A stretch of DNA of 38,917 bases, taken from CALZJC01 sp041574955. GTDB lineage: Bacteria > Acidobacteriota > Thermoanaerobaculia > Multivoradales > JAHEKO01. Under the pieces are notes generated by a model. It did no database searches and was not told the origin of the DNA. It was given only the letters and a program-made list of their open reading frames with translations. This document shows, in pieces, positions 14,403 to 27,900 of this stretch (the first letter of the stretch is position 1; each line of letters opens with the position of its first letter). The DNA is taken from the NCBI GenBank assembly GCA_041574955.1, contig JBFGNS010000023.1, positions 1 through 38,917 of the forward strand. Direction: 5' to 3'. The position numbers and the translations under genes are program-made.

Positions 14403-16154
14403 CTACTCCGGTTCGACCCAAGTGTTGATCGACATCACCTCGGTGAGGCCGTCGCTCCAGGTGTAGCCGTCGGACCAGGTGTAGCCGTCGGACCAGGTGT
14501 AGCCGTCGGTCTGGAGCACCACGCTGCCGGCGGCGAGCGGATTGTCACTCCACAGGAAGCCGTCGCTCCACAGCAGGCCGTCGCTCCACACGAAGCCGTC
14601 GCTCCACAGGAAGCCGTCGTGGGACAGGGTGGAGGCGTCGCTCCACAGGAAGCCGTCACCCTCCAGGCCGAGCAGCCGGTAGGAGCCGTCGCGGTCCTGC
14701 ACCGCGCGGCCCTGGAAGTGGGCGGCGCCGGCCAGGTCCTGGTCCACGTCGAGACCCCGGTTGGCGCAGCCGGCGTCGCGTGAGTGGACCGCTTGCCAGG
14801 CGTCGACCAGGCCGGCGCCCTGCTGGAAGACCGAGTAGGCCAGCGCGCCGTCGGGTCGCACCGCCGGTCGCGCCGCGGTCATCAGCCGGCACTTGACGTC
14901 GTCGGGCGTCAGCGAGGGGTCGGCCTGCAGCATCAGCGCCACGACGCCGCTCGCCACCGCGGTGGCCTGAGAGGTTCCCGACATCGTGAAGTAGTAGGCG
15001 CCGTCGTGAAACTCCGGATGCTGCTGCGGGATGAAGTCCTTGCGGTACATGATCGAGTTGAGTGAGCCCCCTGGCGCTACGATCTCGGGCTTGACGAACC
15101 CCTCGACCGTCGGACCGGCGGAGGAGAAGCGGGCCAGCGAGTCGTCGCTCAGGTCGCTCGGCGTGCGGTTGTGCGAGGTGGCGCCTACCGCGATCACGTA
15201 CGGCACGTTGGCAGGCACGCCGACGGTCATCGGCTCGGGTCCGCGGTTGCCTGCGGAGGCCACCACCACGATGCCCGACCGCCACGCTTCCATCACTGCC
15301 TGGTTGAGCGGATCGTTCCAGTAGTAGGAGCGGGGCGGCGCGCTGAACGCCAGGTTGAGCACGCGGATGCCGTAGGCGTCGCGGTTGGCGACCACCCAGT
15401 CGATGGCCTGCAGGACGTCGAGATAGGTACCCTGGCCGTAGCGATCGAAGGCGCGCACCACCACCAGGTTGGCGTCCGGCGCGACGCCGTCGTAGGCGCC
15501 GTTCTTGAACCGGCTGCTGGCGATGATCCCGGCGACGTGCGAACCGTGGCCGTTGCGGTCGACGCCGCTGGTGCTCTCGGAGCCGAGCACGGCCCACAGC
15601 CCGTCGATCAGCTCGAAGCTGGTCTCGCCCACCGTGCCGTGCTTGGCCAGCAGCCGCTCGTGACCCCGGGTGTCCTTCTTGAGATCGCGGTGCATGTACA
15701 TCCCGGTGTCGACGATCGCCACCGTCACGCCGGCGCCGGTGATGCCCTGCGAGTGAAGCCGGTCCGCCCCGACCACCAGCCCCTGGCCGGTCCCTCCACC
15801 AGCGTTGCCGACCTTGCCGCCGGCGCCGTGGCCGACGCCCGGGTTGTCGGGTCTGCCGACCCCGCCGCGGGCCGCGACGCCCGCCGTGCGGTTCTCGTAG
15901 ACGGCTCTGGCGGCGGTCGACGACGCCAGCCGTGCGAGCTGCTCGGCGGTAAGGCGTGCGCCGACTGCGCTGATGATCGGCAGCTCGGCGACGGTCTCGC
16001 CGCCCGCCTGCCTTACGGCGGCGGCGGCCGACGCCACCGAGTCGCCCTGCACGAGGACCGTGGTGCTCGGCTGATGGTTTCTTGCGGGTCCCAGAAGGCC
16101 GGTGGCCAGACAGGCCAGTGCGGCCAGGATCTCGAGGGCTTTGTGTCGTCTCAA
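14403..16154 (-). CDS. Secreted subtilisin-like serine peptidase (S8) with WSDG-repeat tail
   Basis: TTG at 16154, preceded by AGGGAAG nine bases upstream, begins a signal-peptide-like segment (LRRHKALEILAALACLATGL) and gives 583 aa. In-frame sequence further upstream lacks signal or domain character. A short I9-like propeptide (TTVLVQGDSV...) is followed by the S8 domain with a complete triad: Asp149 in VAIVDTG, His203 in GHGSHVAG, Ser395 in MSGTSQA. The last 85 residues are Trp/Asp-rich repeats of the form D-G-F/Y-x-W-S-D. They might form a small beta-structure that binds an envelope glycan, metal or substrate, but I know no function for them. The enzyme is likely extracytoplasmic and activated by propeptide removal. 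Confidence 0.88.
   Translation of the reverse strand: MRRHKALEILAALACLATGLLGPARNHQPSTTVLVQGDSVASAAAAVRQAGGETVAELPIISAVGARLTAEQLARLASSTAARAVYENRTAGVAARGGVGRPDNPGVGHGAGGKVGNAGGGTGQGLVVGADRLHSQGITGAGVTVAIVDTGMYMHRDLKKDTRGHERLLAKHGTVGETSFELIDGLWAVLGSESTSGVDRNGHGSHVAGIIASSRFKNGAYDGVAPDANLVVVRAFDRYGQGTYLDVLQAIDWVVANRDAYGIRVLNLAFSAPPRSYYWNDPLNQAVMEAWRSGIVVVASAGNRGPEPMTVGVPANVPYVIAVGATSHNRTPSDLSDDSLARFSSAGPTVEGFVKPEIVAPGGSLNSIMYRKDFIPQQHPEFHDGAYYFTMSGTSQATAVASGVVALMLQADPSLTPDDVKCRLMTAARPAVRPDGALAYSVFQQGAGLVDAWQAVHSRDAGCANRGLDVDQDLAGAAHFQGRAVQDRDGSYRLLGLEGDGFLWSDASTLSHDGFLWSDGFVWSDGLLWSDGFLWSDNPLAAGSVVLQTDGYTWSDGYTWSDGYTWSDGLTEVMSINTWVEPE
14461..14607 (-). repeat. Tandem 18-bp repeats encoding the WSDG tail
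   Basis: On the plus strand the unit GTGTAGCCGTCGGACCAG occurs exactly at 14461-14478 and 14479-14496, with a third copy starting at 14497 that matches for 13 bases. A related 18-bp series (CACAGGAAGCCGTCGCTC and one- or two-base variants) runs from about 14550 to 14607. The near-identity of the units points to recent slippage or duplication and copy-number variability. Confidence 0.8.
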
Positions 16155-16350
16155 ATCAGCTCGCTTCCCTGTCGCCAGCTTGCGACGCGGGTCGAAAGCG
16201 CAAGCGGCATGCCAGGCGGCGGCGAGCCTCGGACACCATCCGAGCGGCGTCCGTAAACCTCTGAGTTCAGGTGAGTTGAGATCGCCCGGTCGGCGGTCCT
16301 GAGGGGCCTCCGTCGGGCCACCGGGGTGGCCGGAGCGAAGCGGGTTCGAG

Positions 16351-16377
16351 AAAAAGAGGCGGTTGGCGAACCGGTTT

Positions 16378-16379
<2 letters not shown>
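16351..16379. terminator. Bidirectional intrinsic terminator after the sigma-54 regulator
   Basis: Hairpin CGGTT-GGCG-AACCG (16360-16373) is flanked by A5 (16351-16355) and T5 (16375-16379). Read on the minus strand it sits directly after the regulator's stop codon, with CCTCTTTTT following the stem. Read on the plus strand it is followed by TTTTT. It separates the regulator from the downstream subtilase, which should therefore need its own promoter in the 223-bp gap. Confidence 0.7.
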
Positions 16380-19380
<3,001 letters not shown>

Positions 19381-19517
19381 AACCGTGCTGGGTTCGCGGT
19401 CGAGTGGTCGACGGCAGCCGGACCACTGCAGCCCGCCCGCCTGGTCGGGTTCGTTTGGCGCGGGGATCGTACCACGAGCGCGCCGAAAAAGCGGCAGTGA
19501 AGCGGTTTCTTTCGCCC

Positions 19518-20378
19518 TCAGCCCAGGATCGAGGCCGCCAGTTCGCCCAGCAGCTCGACCAGCGGGCTCCGGGCGGGCGCGGGAAGGGGCTCCGGCGGGG
19601 CGCCGTCGAGCCGCTCGAGACGGCGGCGCAAGCGATGCTCCTCGCGCTGCCGCTCGGCCGTCTCGCGCTCACCGCCGGCTCGCACCCAGGCGAGGATGCG
19701 GGCCAGCTCCTCGGCGTCGAACCAGACGCCGTGGGCGGCGCAGCTGTCGACGATGACGCCGCTCCGCCGCCCGAAGTTGAGGCGGTGCATCAGCTGCCCG
19801 CAGTCGGGACACGGTCGGTAGGCCGGGTCCTGGCGCGCGCCGGGGTTCGGCGGCGCGCGGTGGAGGCCGCCGTCGGGAGGCGCCTCGCGACGCGCCTGGG
19901 CGAGCAGATGGCCGAGCACTTTCCGACCCAGCCACAGGCCAGCGCAGCGCGGACACTCGAGCACCGCGACCGCGGCTTCGTCCAGCCGCCGGCTGGTCAG
20001 GACTGCCGTGTCGCCGCACGCCGGGCAGGGGCGGCTGGTGACCTCGCCGAGCGGCTGGGGTGCCACCAGCGTGGCGCAATGGTGGCAGTAGCGGGCCCGG
20101 TCGCTGATCCGGGTCATGCACGACGGGCAGAGGGTGTGCAGGTCGCGCTCGTGCAGCGTGAAGTCGGCGCCGCAGTAGCCGCACGCCCGGGCGCCGCCCT
20201 GGCGCGGCCCGCCGCAGGCCGAGCAGCGGACGACGGCCGCATCGCGCGGCCGGGAGCGCGGTACGGCGAGGCGCCGCCCGCACAGGCAGTGGAACAGCTC
20301 GCCCACAGCGTGCCCCGACACGTCGTACTGACGGGAGCAGCGGTCGCACGCCGCCAGCCTGCGCAGCCGCTTCGACAT
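19518..20378 (-). CDS. Multi-zinc-ribbon protein (TFIIB-type zf domains)
   Basis: The chosen ATG at 20378 (MSKRLRRLAACDRC) gives 286 aa; in-frame sequence upstream is low-complexity. Paired Cys motifs occur in series: CDRC, CLCG, CSACG, CGYCG, CPSC, CHHC, CPACG, CPRC, CPDCG, plus a late C-A-A-H pair. The two C-terminal blocks, CPACG...LECPRCAGLWLGRKVL and CPDCGQLMHRL...DSCAAHGVWFDAEEL, match the zf-TFIIB family often found in uncharacterised bacterial proteins. The tail is Arg/Glu-rich and helical. It is likely cytoplasmic and metal-binding; the function is unknown. It is divergent from the RND adaptor, with 136 bp between them that would hold both promoters. Confidence 0.75.
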   Translation of the reverse strand: MSKRLRRLAACDRCSRQYDVSGHAVGELFHCLCGRRLAVPRSRPRDAAVVRCSACGGPRQGGARACGYCGADFTLHERDLHTLCPSCMTRISDRARYCHHCATLVAPQPLGEVTSRPCPACGDTAVLTSRRLDEAAVAVLECPRCAGLWLGRKVLGHLLAQARREAPPDGGLHRAPPNPGARQDPAYRPCPDCGQLMHRLNFGRRSGVIVDSCAAHGVWFDAEELARILAWVRAGGERETAERQREEHRLRRRLERLDGAPPEPLPAPARSPLVELLGELAASILG

Positions 20379-20514
20379 GCCCCGAGTGTAAACCCACCGA
20401 ACCTCATCGCGTGCGGCTGCGTCTGATGAAACAAACGCCTCGCGGCGGGCGTACTCCAACTGACCGCGGCACCGCCGCCCGGCCGCCCCCCAACCAACCC
20501 CGAGAGGGCGATTC

Positions 20515-21663
20515 ATGCCATCCCGAGATCCGTCCCCAGCCGGTAACCGCCGCCCGCGCCGCCGGCTGCTGTACGTCGCCGTCGGCCTGGCCGTGCTGGC
20601 AGCGGCGACCCTCACCGTGATCAGCCTCACCGCGCCGCGCGCCAACGGTGCCGCCGGCCAGCCGCCGGCCGAGGCCGAGGCCGGCGACGAGACCCCCGAG
20701 AAGGCGCCGGTGCCGGTGGAGGTCGCCGCGGTGGCCAGCGGCGAGATCTCCTCCTACATCTCGGCCACCGCCAACCTGGTGGCTGAGCACCAGGTAACAG
20801 CTCTGGCCGAGATCGAGGGCCGCATCGCCCGCCTGCTGGTGGACGAGGGCGACCGGGTCCGCCGCGGCCAGCAGCTGGCGGTGCTGGTGCGCGACGACCA
20901 GGAGATCCTGCTGCGCAAGGCCGAGCTGCGCGAGGCCAGCGCCACCGCTGCCTACCGGCGTGGCGAGGACCTGATCGCCAAGGAGCTGATCAGCCGTGAG
21001 GAGTTCGACCGGCTGACGATCGACTACGAGATAGCCCGCCAGGAGCTGGCCGAAGCGCAGTGGGGGCTCGACAAGACAGTCATCCGGGCGCCGTTCGATG
21101 GCCGCGTCACCGCCCGCGAGGTGCAGGTCGGCCAGCATCTGCGTCCCGGCGACGAGCTGTTCGAGATCACCGACTTCGACCCGCTGATCGCCCGCATCTT
21201 CCTTCCCGAGCGGGACATCCTGGGGCTCGAGGCGGGCCGCGACGTGCGCATCGCCCTGAACGCCGACGCCTCGATCCGCTTCGGCGGGCGCATCCGGCAG
21301 ATCAGCCCGGTGGTCGACACCGCCACCGGCACCGTCAAGGTCACCGTCGAGGCCGCCGATCCGCCGCCGGCGGTGCGGCCGGGGAGCTTCGTCTCGATCC
21401 ACATCGTGCGCCAGACGCGCGGCGACGCGGTGCTGGTGCCGCGCGAGGCGGTGCTGCGCGAGCTCAAGCAGGCCCACGTCTTCGTGGCGACCGCCGCCGG
21501 CGCCGAGAAGCGCCAGGTCGAGCTGGGTCTCGAGGAGGGAGCGGTGGTCGAGGCGCTGAGCGGTGTGACGCCGGGTGAGCGGGTGATCGTCGCCGGCCAG
21601 GGCGGCCTCAAGGACGGCTCCCCGATCAAGGTCCTGGACGCCGGCGCGCCGTCGGCGGGATAG
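20515..21663 (+). CDS. RND efflux periplasmic adaptor (membrane fusion protein)
   Basis: The 382-aa protein starts at ATG 20515, six bases after GAGAGGG. An N-terminal membrane anchor (RLLYVAVGLAVLAAATLTVISL) has no lipobox Cys. A lipoyl-like half-motif (ALAEIEGRIARLLVDEGDRV) comes before a fairly short helical hairpin (residues about 120-180), the second lipoyl half (IRAPFDGRVTAREVQVGQHL), a beta-barrel (IARIFLPERDI...) and a membrane-proximal domain. It links the inner-membrane pump to an outer-membrane channel. Thirteen bases separate it from the first permease, so the three genes probably form one operon. No TolC-like gene is in the window. Substrate cannot be told from sequence. Confidence 0.92.
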   Translation: MPSRDPSPAGNRRPRRRLLYVAVGLAVLAAATLTVISLTAPRANGAAGQPPAEAEAGDETPEKAPVPVEVAAVASGEISSYISATANLVAEHQVTALAEIEGRIARLLVDEGDRVRRGQQLAVLVRDDQEILLRKAELREASATAAYRRGEDLIAKELISREEFDRLTIDYEIARQELAEAQWGLDKTVIRAPFDGRVTAREVQVGQHLRPGDELFEITDFDPLIARIFLPERDILGLEAGRDVRIALNADASIRFGGRIRQISPVVDTATGTVKVTVEAADPPPAVRPGSFVSIHIVRQTRGDAVLVPREAVLRELKQAHVFVATAAGAEKRQVELGLEEGAVVEALSGVTPGERVIVAGQGGLKDGSPIKVLDAGAPSAG

Positions 21664-21676
21664 GGCCGGCCGGCGC

Positions 21677-24600
21677 ATGGGCATCGTCGGTTTCTCCCTG
21701 CGCCGCAGGGTCACCATCTCGATGGTGGCGGTGGCGCTGGTGCTGTTCGGGATGGTGGCCTTCGGGCGGCTGTCGGTGAACCTGCTGCCCGAGCTGTCGT
21801 ATCCGAGCCTCACCGTCGAGACCCGGCTGGCGGGCGCCGCCCCGCCCGAGGTCGAATCGCTGGTCTCGCGGCCGATCGAGGAGGTGGTGGGGGTGGTCGC
21901 CGGCGTCAAGCGGCTGACCTCGGTGTCGAAGCCGGGGCTGTCGCAGGTGACCCTGGAGTTCGACTGGGGCCGCGACATGGACTTCGCGGCGCTCGACGTG
22001 CGTCAGAAGCTGGACATGATCCGCCTGCCGCGCGAAGCCGACAAGCCGGTGCTGCTGCGTTTCGATCCCGCCAACGACCCCATCCTGAGGCTGTACCTGA
22101 CCGGCGGCGCCGATCTCTACCAGCTGCGTTACGTCGCCGAGGAGGTGCTCAAGAAAGACCTCGAGTCCACCGAGGGGGTGGCCGCCATCAAGGTCAACGG
22201 CGGCTACGAGGAGGAGATCCAGGTCCGCGTCGACGAAGGCAAGCTGTCGCTGCTCGGGCTGGCCATCGGCGACGTGAACGAGCGCCTGCTGCGGGAGAAC
22301 GTCAACCAGGCGGGCGGCAGCCTGTACGAGGAGGAAGCGCGCTACCTGGTGCGCGCCAACAACGAGTTTGCCAGCCTCGACGACATCCTCGAGACCGTGC
22401 TGTTCAGCCACCAGGGCCGGCGGGTCAAGGTGGCCGACGTCGCCACCGTCGTGCGTGGCCACCGGCAGCGCGAGGTGATCAGCCGGTTCGGCGGCACCGA
22501 GGCGGTCGAGCTGGCGCTCTACAAGGAGGGCGGTGCCAACACGGTGCAGGTGGCCCGCCTCGTGGCCAACCGGCTGGACCAGGTCCGGCGCGAGCTGCCG
22601 GAGGGCATCGAGCTGGTGACCGGTGTCGATCAGTCGGAGTTCATCCGGGCGTCGATCGGCGATGTGTTGCAGAACGCCCTGCTGGGTGGGGCGATCGCCA
22701 TCGTCGTCTTGCTGCTGTTCCTCAAGGATCTGCGCAGCACGCTGATCATCGGCGTCTCTATCCCGATCTCGGTGGTGGCGACCTTCTTCCTGATGTACCG
22801 CACCGGCACCAGCCTCAACGTCATGTCGCTGGGCGGGCTGGCGCTCGGCGTGGGGATGCTGGTCGACAACGCCATCGTCGTCCTGGAGGCGATCTTCAAG
22901 CGGCGCGAGGCCGGCGCCGACGCCTTGGAGGCGGCCCGCGCCGGCGCCTCGGAGGTCGGCCGGGCGGTGGCCGCCTCGACCCTCACCACGGTGGCGGTCT
23001 TTCTGCCGGTGGTCTTTCTCGAGGGCGTGGCGGCGCAGCTGTTTCGCGACATGGCGCTTACCGTGTCGTTCTCGCTCATCGCCTCGCTGGCGGTGTCGCT
23101 CACCCTGATCCCGATGCTCGCCGCCTGGACCGGCGGCGGCTTCGAGCGCGCCGCCGAGGCCGCGCCACCGGCCGGCGGCCGGCTGCGGCGGGTGCTGCGG
23201 GCGGTGCTGGTGACCGCGCCGGCCGCGCTGCTTGCCGGGCTGCGCTGGCTGGCAAGCCGGCTGTGGCGCGGCGCCGCGTGGGCGGTGCGGCCGGTGGCGG
23301 CCGGCTTCGACCGCGCGCTGGCGGGGGCCTCCGACGCCTATCCCACGCTGCTGCGCGCCGCCCTGCGCTCGCGTGGCGCGGTGCTGGCGGCCGCGCTGCT
23401 GCTGTTCGCCGGCGCGGTGTGGACGGTGCCGCGGCTCGGCTTCGACCTGATTCCGGTGTTCTCGCAGGGCGAGTTCAGCTTTCTGGTGGAGCTGCCCGAG
23501 GGGACGCCGCTCGAGGCCACCGACCGGTTCATCGCCGACGTCGAAACGGCGGTCGCGGGCGACGCCCGCGTGGCCAGCTTCTCGAGCATCGTCGGCGGCC
23601 GCGGGCTGGCGCTGACCAGCACCGGCTCCGAGGGTGAGAACTCCGCTCGGCTGCAGATCAAGATGGCCGCCGGCACCACGCCGGCCGACGAGCAGGCGGT
23701 GGTCGGCGTGTTGCGCCGCAAGCTCGGCCGCTCGGGCCTGGCACGCTTCGAGTTCGAGCGCCCGACCTTCTTCAGCTTTCGCAAGGCGGTCGAGCTAGAG
23801 GTTTACGGCGACAGCCTGGCCGAGCTGCACGCTGCCGCCGACCAGCTGCGCGCGACCGTTGCATCCGTGCCGGGTACGGCGGACGTGGAGTCGACCGCCG
23901 AGCTCGGCAACCCCGAGCTGCAGATCCTGTTCGACCGCAGCCAGCTGGCGCAGCTCGGTCTCGATCTGGGCGGCGTGGCCGAGACCGTGCGCAACAAGGT
24001 GCAGGGCGAGGTGGCGACGCGCTTCACCGAGGGCGACCGCGAGATCGACATCGTGGTGCGGTCGGTGGAGCTCGGGCGCGCCTCGGTCGACGACGTGCAG
24101 GATTTCATCATCGGCCAGCGGGAGGGCGTGCCGATCTTCCTCAAGTCGGTGGCCCGGGTTCGGCAGACCGAGGGGCCGAGCGAGATCCGTCGCATCGGCC
24201 AGAAGCGGGCGGCGGTGATCTCGGCCAACCTCGACGGCCGCGACATGGCGGCGGTGGCGGCCGACGTCCGGCAGCGCCTCGCCGACGAGCCGCTGCCGGC
24301 CGGCGTCACCGCCAGCCTCAGCGGCCAGGAGCAGGAGCGCGCCGAGGCGCTGGCCTCGCTGATGATGGCCATGGCGCTGGCGATCTTCCTGGTCTACCTG
24401 GTGATGGCGTCGCAGTTCGAGTCGTTCCTGCACCCGTTCGTGATCATCTTCACGCTGCCGCTGGGAGCGGTGGGGGTGGTGGCGGCGCTCGCCTCGACCG
24501 GCCGCACGGTCAACGTGGTGGCGATGATCGGCGCCGTCATGCTGGCGGGCATCGTGGTCAACAACGCCATCGTGCTGATTGACGCGGTCAACCAGCGGCG

Positions 24601-24916
24601 ACGCGCCGGGCTGGCCAAGCTCGAGGCGCTGGTAGCGGCCGGCCAGGACCGCCTGCGGCCGATCTTGATGACCTCGGCCACCACCATCCTCGGTCTGCTG
24701 CCGATGGCGCTGGGGCTGGGCGAGGGCGCCGAGCTGCGAGCGCCGCTGGCGATCACCGTGATCGGCGGACTGTCGGCGGCGACGCTGCTGACGCTGTTCG
24801 TGATCCCGGTGGTGTACTCACTGGTCGACCGCGCTCCCGAAGCCGCCCGTGACGAGCGGCCGGCGCCGGCCAGCGAGGCCGCTGCGGTCGCGCGGCCGCT
24901 CGGCGAGGCGGGCTGA
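21677..24916 (+). CDS. RND efflux permease, first of a tandem pair
   Basis: This is a 1079-aa AcrB/MdtB-type HAE-RND permease with the usual twelve-helix layout and two large periplasmic loops. The TM4 proton-relay region reads GVGMLVDNAIVVLEAI with Asp397. The second half has MIGAVMLAGIVVNNAIVLID. The TM6-TM7 cytoplasmic connector (about residues 485-570) is long and Ala/Arg-rich, roughly 60 residues more than in AcrB, which accounts for the length. The stop overlaps the next permease start by one base (TGATG), implying coupled translation and probably a heteromeric pump. It pumps substrates from periplasm or membrane using the proton gradient. Confidence 0.93.
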   Translation: MGIVGFSLRRRVTISMVAVALVLFGMVAFGRLSVNLLPELSYPSLTVETRLAGAAPPEVESLVSRPIEEVVGVVAGVKRLTSVSKPGLSQVTLEFDWGRDMDFAALDVRQKLDMIRLPREADKPVLLRFDPANDPILRLYLTGGADLYQLRYVAEEVLKKDLESTEGVAAIKVNGGYEEEIQVRVDEGKLSLLGLAIGDVNERLLRENVNQAGGSLYEEEARYLVRANNEFASLDDILETVLFSHQGRRVKVADVATVVRGHRQREVISRFGGTEAVELALYKEGGANTVQVARLVANRLDQVRRELPEGIELVTGVDQSEFIRASIGDVLQNALLGGAIAIVVLLLFLKDLRSTLIIGVSIPISVVATFFLMYRTGTSLNVMSLGGLALGVGMLVDNAIVVLEAIFKRREAGADALEAARAGASEVGRAVAASTLTTVAVFLPVVFLEGVAAQLFRDMALTVSFSLIASLAVSLTLIPMLAAWTGGGFERAAEAAPPAGGRLRRVLRAVLVTAPAALLAGLRWLASRLWRGAAWAVRPVAAGFDRALAGASDAYPTLLRAALRSRGAVLAAALLLFAGAVWTVPRLGFDLIPVFSQGEFSFLVELPEGTPLEATDRFIADVETAVAGDARVASFSSIVGGRGLALTSTGSEGENSARLQIKMAAGTTPADEQAVVGVLRRKLGRSGLARFEFERPTFFSFRKAVELEVYGDSLAELHAAADQLRATVASVPGTADVESTAELGNPELQILFDRSQLAQLGLDLGGVAETVRNKVQGEVATRFTEGDREIDIVVRSVELGRASVDDVQDFIIGQREGVPIFLKSVARVRQTEGPSEIRRIGQKRAAVISANLDGRDMAAVAADVRQRLADEPLPAGVTASLSGQEQERAEALASLMMAMALAIFLVYLVMASQFESFLHPFVIIFTLPLGAVGVVAALASTGRTVNVVAMIGAVMLAGIVVNNAIVLIDAVNQRRRAGLAKLEALVAAGQDRLRPILMTSATTILGLLPMALGLGEGAELRAPLAITVIGGLSAATLLTLFVIPVVYSLVDRAPEAARDERPAPASEAAAVARPLGEAG

Positions 24917-27900
24917 TGCGGCTGCCCCGGCTCGCCGTCGAGCGGCCGATCACCACCGCCATGGTGCTGATCAGCGTGCTGGTGGTGGGCGGCATCGCCA
25001 TGGTGCGTCTGCCGCTGGCCTACCTGCCGGAGGTCGACGCGCCGTTCATCGGCATCGAGGTGCCGTACCCCAACTCCAACCCGGCACAGGTGGAGAAGGA
25101 GATCGCCAAGCCGGTGGAGGAGGTGCTGGCCACCCTGCCCGGGGTCAAGACGCTCAACGCCAACGCCAACGCCGACCGCGCCGAGTTCTTCCTCGAGTTC
25201 GACTGGGGCTACGAGCTGGACGTCGTCCGCATGCAGGTGAGCGAGAAGATGGACCAGATCAAGCCCGACCTGCCGGCCGGCATCGGCGAGGTGGTGATCT
25301 TCTCGTTCAACACCTCCGACATCCCGGTGGTCGAGGCGCGGATCTCGGCCCAGGGGGTCGACCTGTCGGAGAGCTACGAGCTGATCGAGGCGCGCATCCT
25401 CAACCGGATCCGCCGGGTGCCGGGGGTGGCGCGCGTCACCCTCGACGGCGTGGCGCCCAGGGAGGTGCGGATCGACCTGGTGCTCGACCGCATCCGCGAG
25501 CACGGGGTGGACGTCGGCGCGCTGATCGGGCGGCTGCGTGGCGCCTCGTCGAACCTGGTGCTGGGTCAGGTCGAGGACGGCGGCCTGCGGTTCACCGCCC
25601 GCGCGCTCGGCGAGTTCGCCTCGCTCGACGAGATCGCCGAGCTGCCGGTGGGCGTCAACGGCCTGCGCCTCGGCGACCTGGCCGAGGTGAGCTACGAGGA
25701 GCCGCCGTACCCGCACGGCCGCCACCTCGACGGCAGCTTCGCCATCGGCCTGAGCGTGTTCAAGGAGTCGACCGCCAACACGGTCGAGGTGGTGCGGTCG
25801 GTGATGCGGGTGATCCAGGAGGACATCGACGCCGACCCGCTGCTCAAGGGGGTCAAGCTGTTCGTCTGGGAGGACCAGGCGGAGGAGATCGTGGGCGGCC
25901 TGCGCGGGCTGCTGATGGCCGGCACCATCGGTGCGGTGCTGGCGGTGCTCAGCCTGTACTACTTCCTGCGGCGGTTCGATTCGACGCTGATCGTGTCGCT
26001 GTCGATCCCGTTCTCGATCCTCGCCGCCTGCGGCCTGCTGTACTTCCTGGGCAAGAGCCTCAACGTGCTGTCGATGATGGGTCTGATGCTGGCGGTGGGC
26101 ATGCTGGTGGACAACGCGGTGGTGGTGCTGGAGTCGATCGACCGCACCCACCGCAGCGAGCCGGACCGCAAGCGCTCCGCGCTCACCGGCGCCCGCCAGG
26201 TGTCGACCGCGGTGGCGGCCTCGACCCTGACCACCCTGATCGTCTTCCTGCCGCTGATCGTCGGCGCCCGCACCGGTCTCACCACCTGGCTCAAGGAGAT
26301 CGGCATCACCATCGCCATCGCCCTGGCCTGCTCGCTGTTCTCGTCGCTGACCCTCATCCCGCTGATGTCGGCCCACTTTCTGGGGCGGCGGCGGAGCCGC
26401 CAGGTGGGCTCGTTCGCCCGGCTCGAAGAGGGCTACGTCAAGACCTTGCGCTGGACGCTCGGCCACCCGTTGAAGACCACCGGGCTGCTGGCGCTGTTCA
26501 TCGTCCTGGGGGTGCTGCCGATCCCGCTCGGCTGGGTGGAGAGCGCCATCTTCTCGGGCACGGTGAACGAGCGGCTGTACCTCGAGTACGAGTTCGACGA
26601 CTTCACCTTCAAGTCGGAAGCGGAGCGCGCGGTCGACCGGGTGGAGGCCTACCTCGAGGCCAACCGCGAACGGTTCCTGATCCGCTCGATCTACAGCTTC
26701 TTCAGCGAGAACCAGGCCGGCACCACGCTGGTGCTGACGCGCAAGAACCTCACCGACGACGAGATCAAGGAGCTGCGCAAGGAGGTGCGCGAGGGCCTGC
26801 CGGAGATCGCCGGCGTACGGCTGCTGTTCGAGGACGACGCCGACCAGGGCGGCGGTACCACCTCGTTCGCGGTCAAGCTGTTCGGCCAGGACACCGGGGT
26901 GCTCGAGAGTTTCGCCGACGAGGCGCTGCGCCGCATCGAGACCCTCGACGGCGTGCAGGACGTGCGCACCTCGCTGCGCGACGCCCAGCGCGAGATCCAG
27001 GTACGGATCGACCGCGGCAAGGCCGAGCGCGCCGGCCTGGCGGCGCAGGACCTGGCCGACGTGTTCTCGTTCACCCTCGGCTCGATGAGGCTGCCGCGGT
27101 TCAACGCCGGCGAGCGGGAGGTGGAGACCTGGCTGGCGCTGAGGCTCGAGGACCGGGAGAACCTCGAGGACCTCAAGCGGCTGACCGTCGGCTCGGGCCC
27201 CAGCGGCCGGCCGGTGCTGCTGGGCGACGTCGCCAGCTTCGAGATCGTGCGGCGGCCGCGCGCCATCCGGCGCGAAGACCGCAAGGTGCGGGTTGCGGTG
27301 CGCGGCAGCTACGAGGGCGACGACTGGAACGCCACCCAGCAGGAGATCGCGGGACTGATGGACGCCTTCGACCTGCCGGCCGGCTACTCCTGGTCGTGGG
27401 GCGACCGCATCGTCGAGCAGCAGGACCAGAGCCAGCAGATGGCGGTCAACTTCCTGCTCGCCCTGGTGCTGGTCTACCTGGTGATGGCGTCGCTCTTCGA
27501 GTCGCTGTCGCAGCCGTTCGCCATCCTGTTCGCCATCCTGTTCGCTTTCCCCGGCGCCATCTGGGCGCTGGCGATCACCGGCACGCCGCTCAACCTGATG
27601 GCGCAGATCGGCTTTCTGATCCTGATGGGCATCGTGGTCAACAACGGCATCGTGCTGCTGGATCACGTCAACCGGCTGCGGCGGCGCGGGCTGTCCAAGC
27701 ACGACGCCATCCTGGAGGCCGGGCGCGAGCGGCTGCGGCCGGTGCTGATGACCGCCGCCACGACCATCATCGGACTGGTGCCTCTGGCGGTGCGCGGCCC
27801 CGCCACCTCGGGCATCTTCTACTTCCCGCTGGCGCGCTCGGTGATGGGCGGCCTGATGTCGTCGGCGGTGGTGACGCTGGTGGCGCTGCCGCTGGTCAGC

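Noticed and set aside
14456..14610. CRISPR-like repeats
   Set aside because: The 18-bp units have no spacers and are in frame within the subtilase C-terminus.
24394..27702. Minus-strand open frame of about 1100 codons across the RND permeases
   Set aside because: The permeases on the plus strand are unmistakable; the antisense product is His/Gln/Arg-rich and has no domain.
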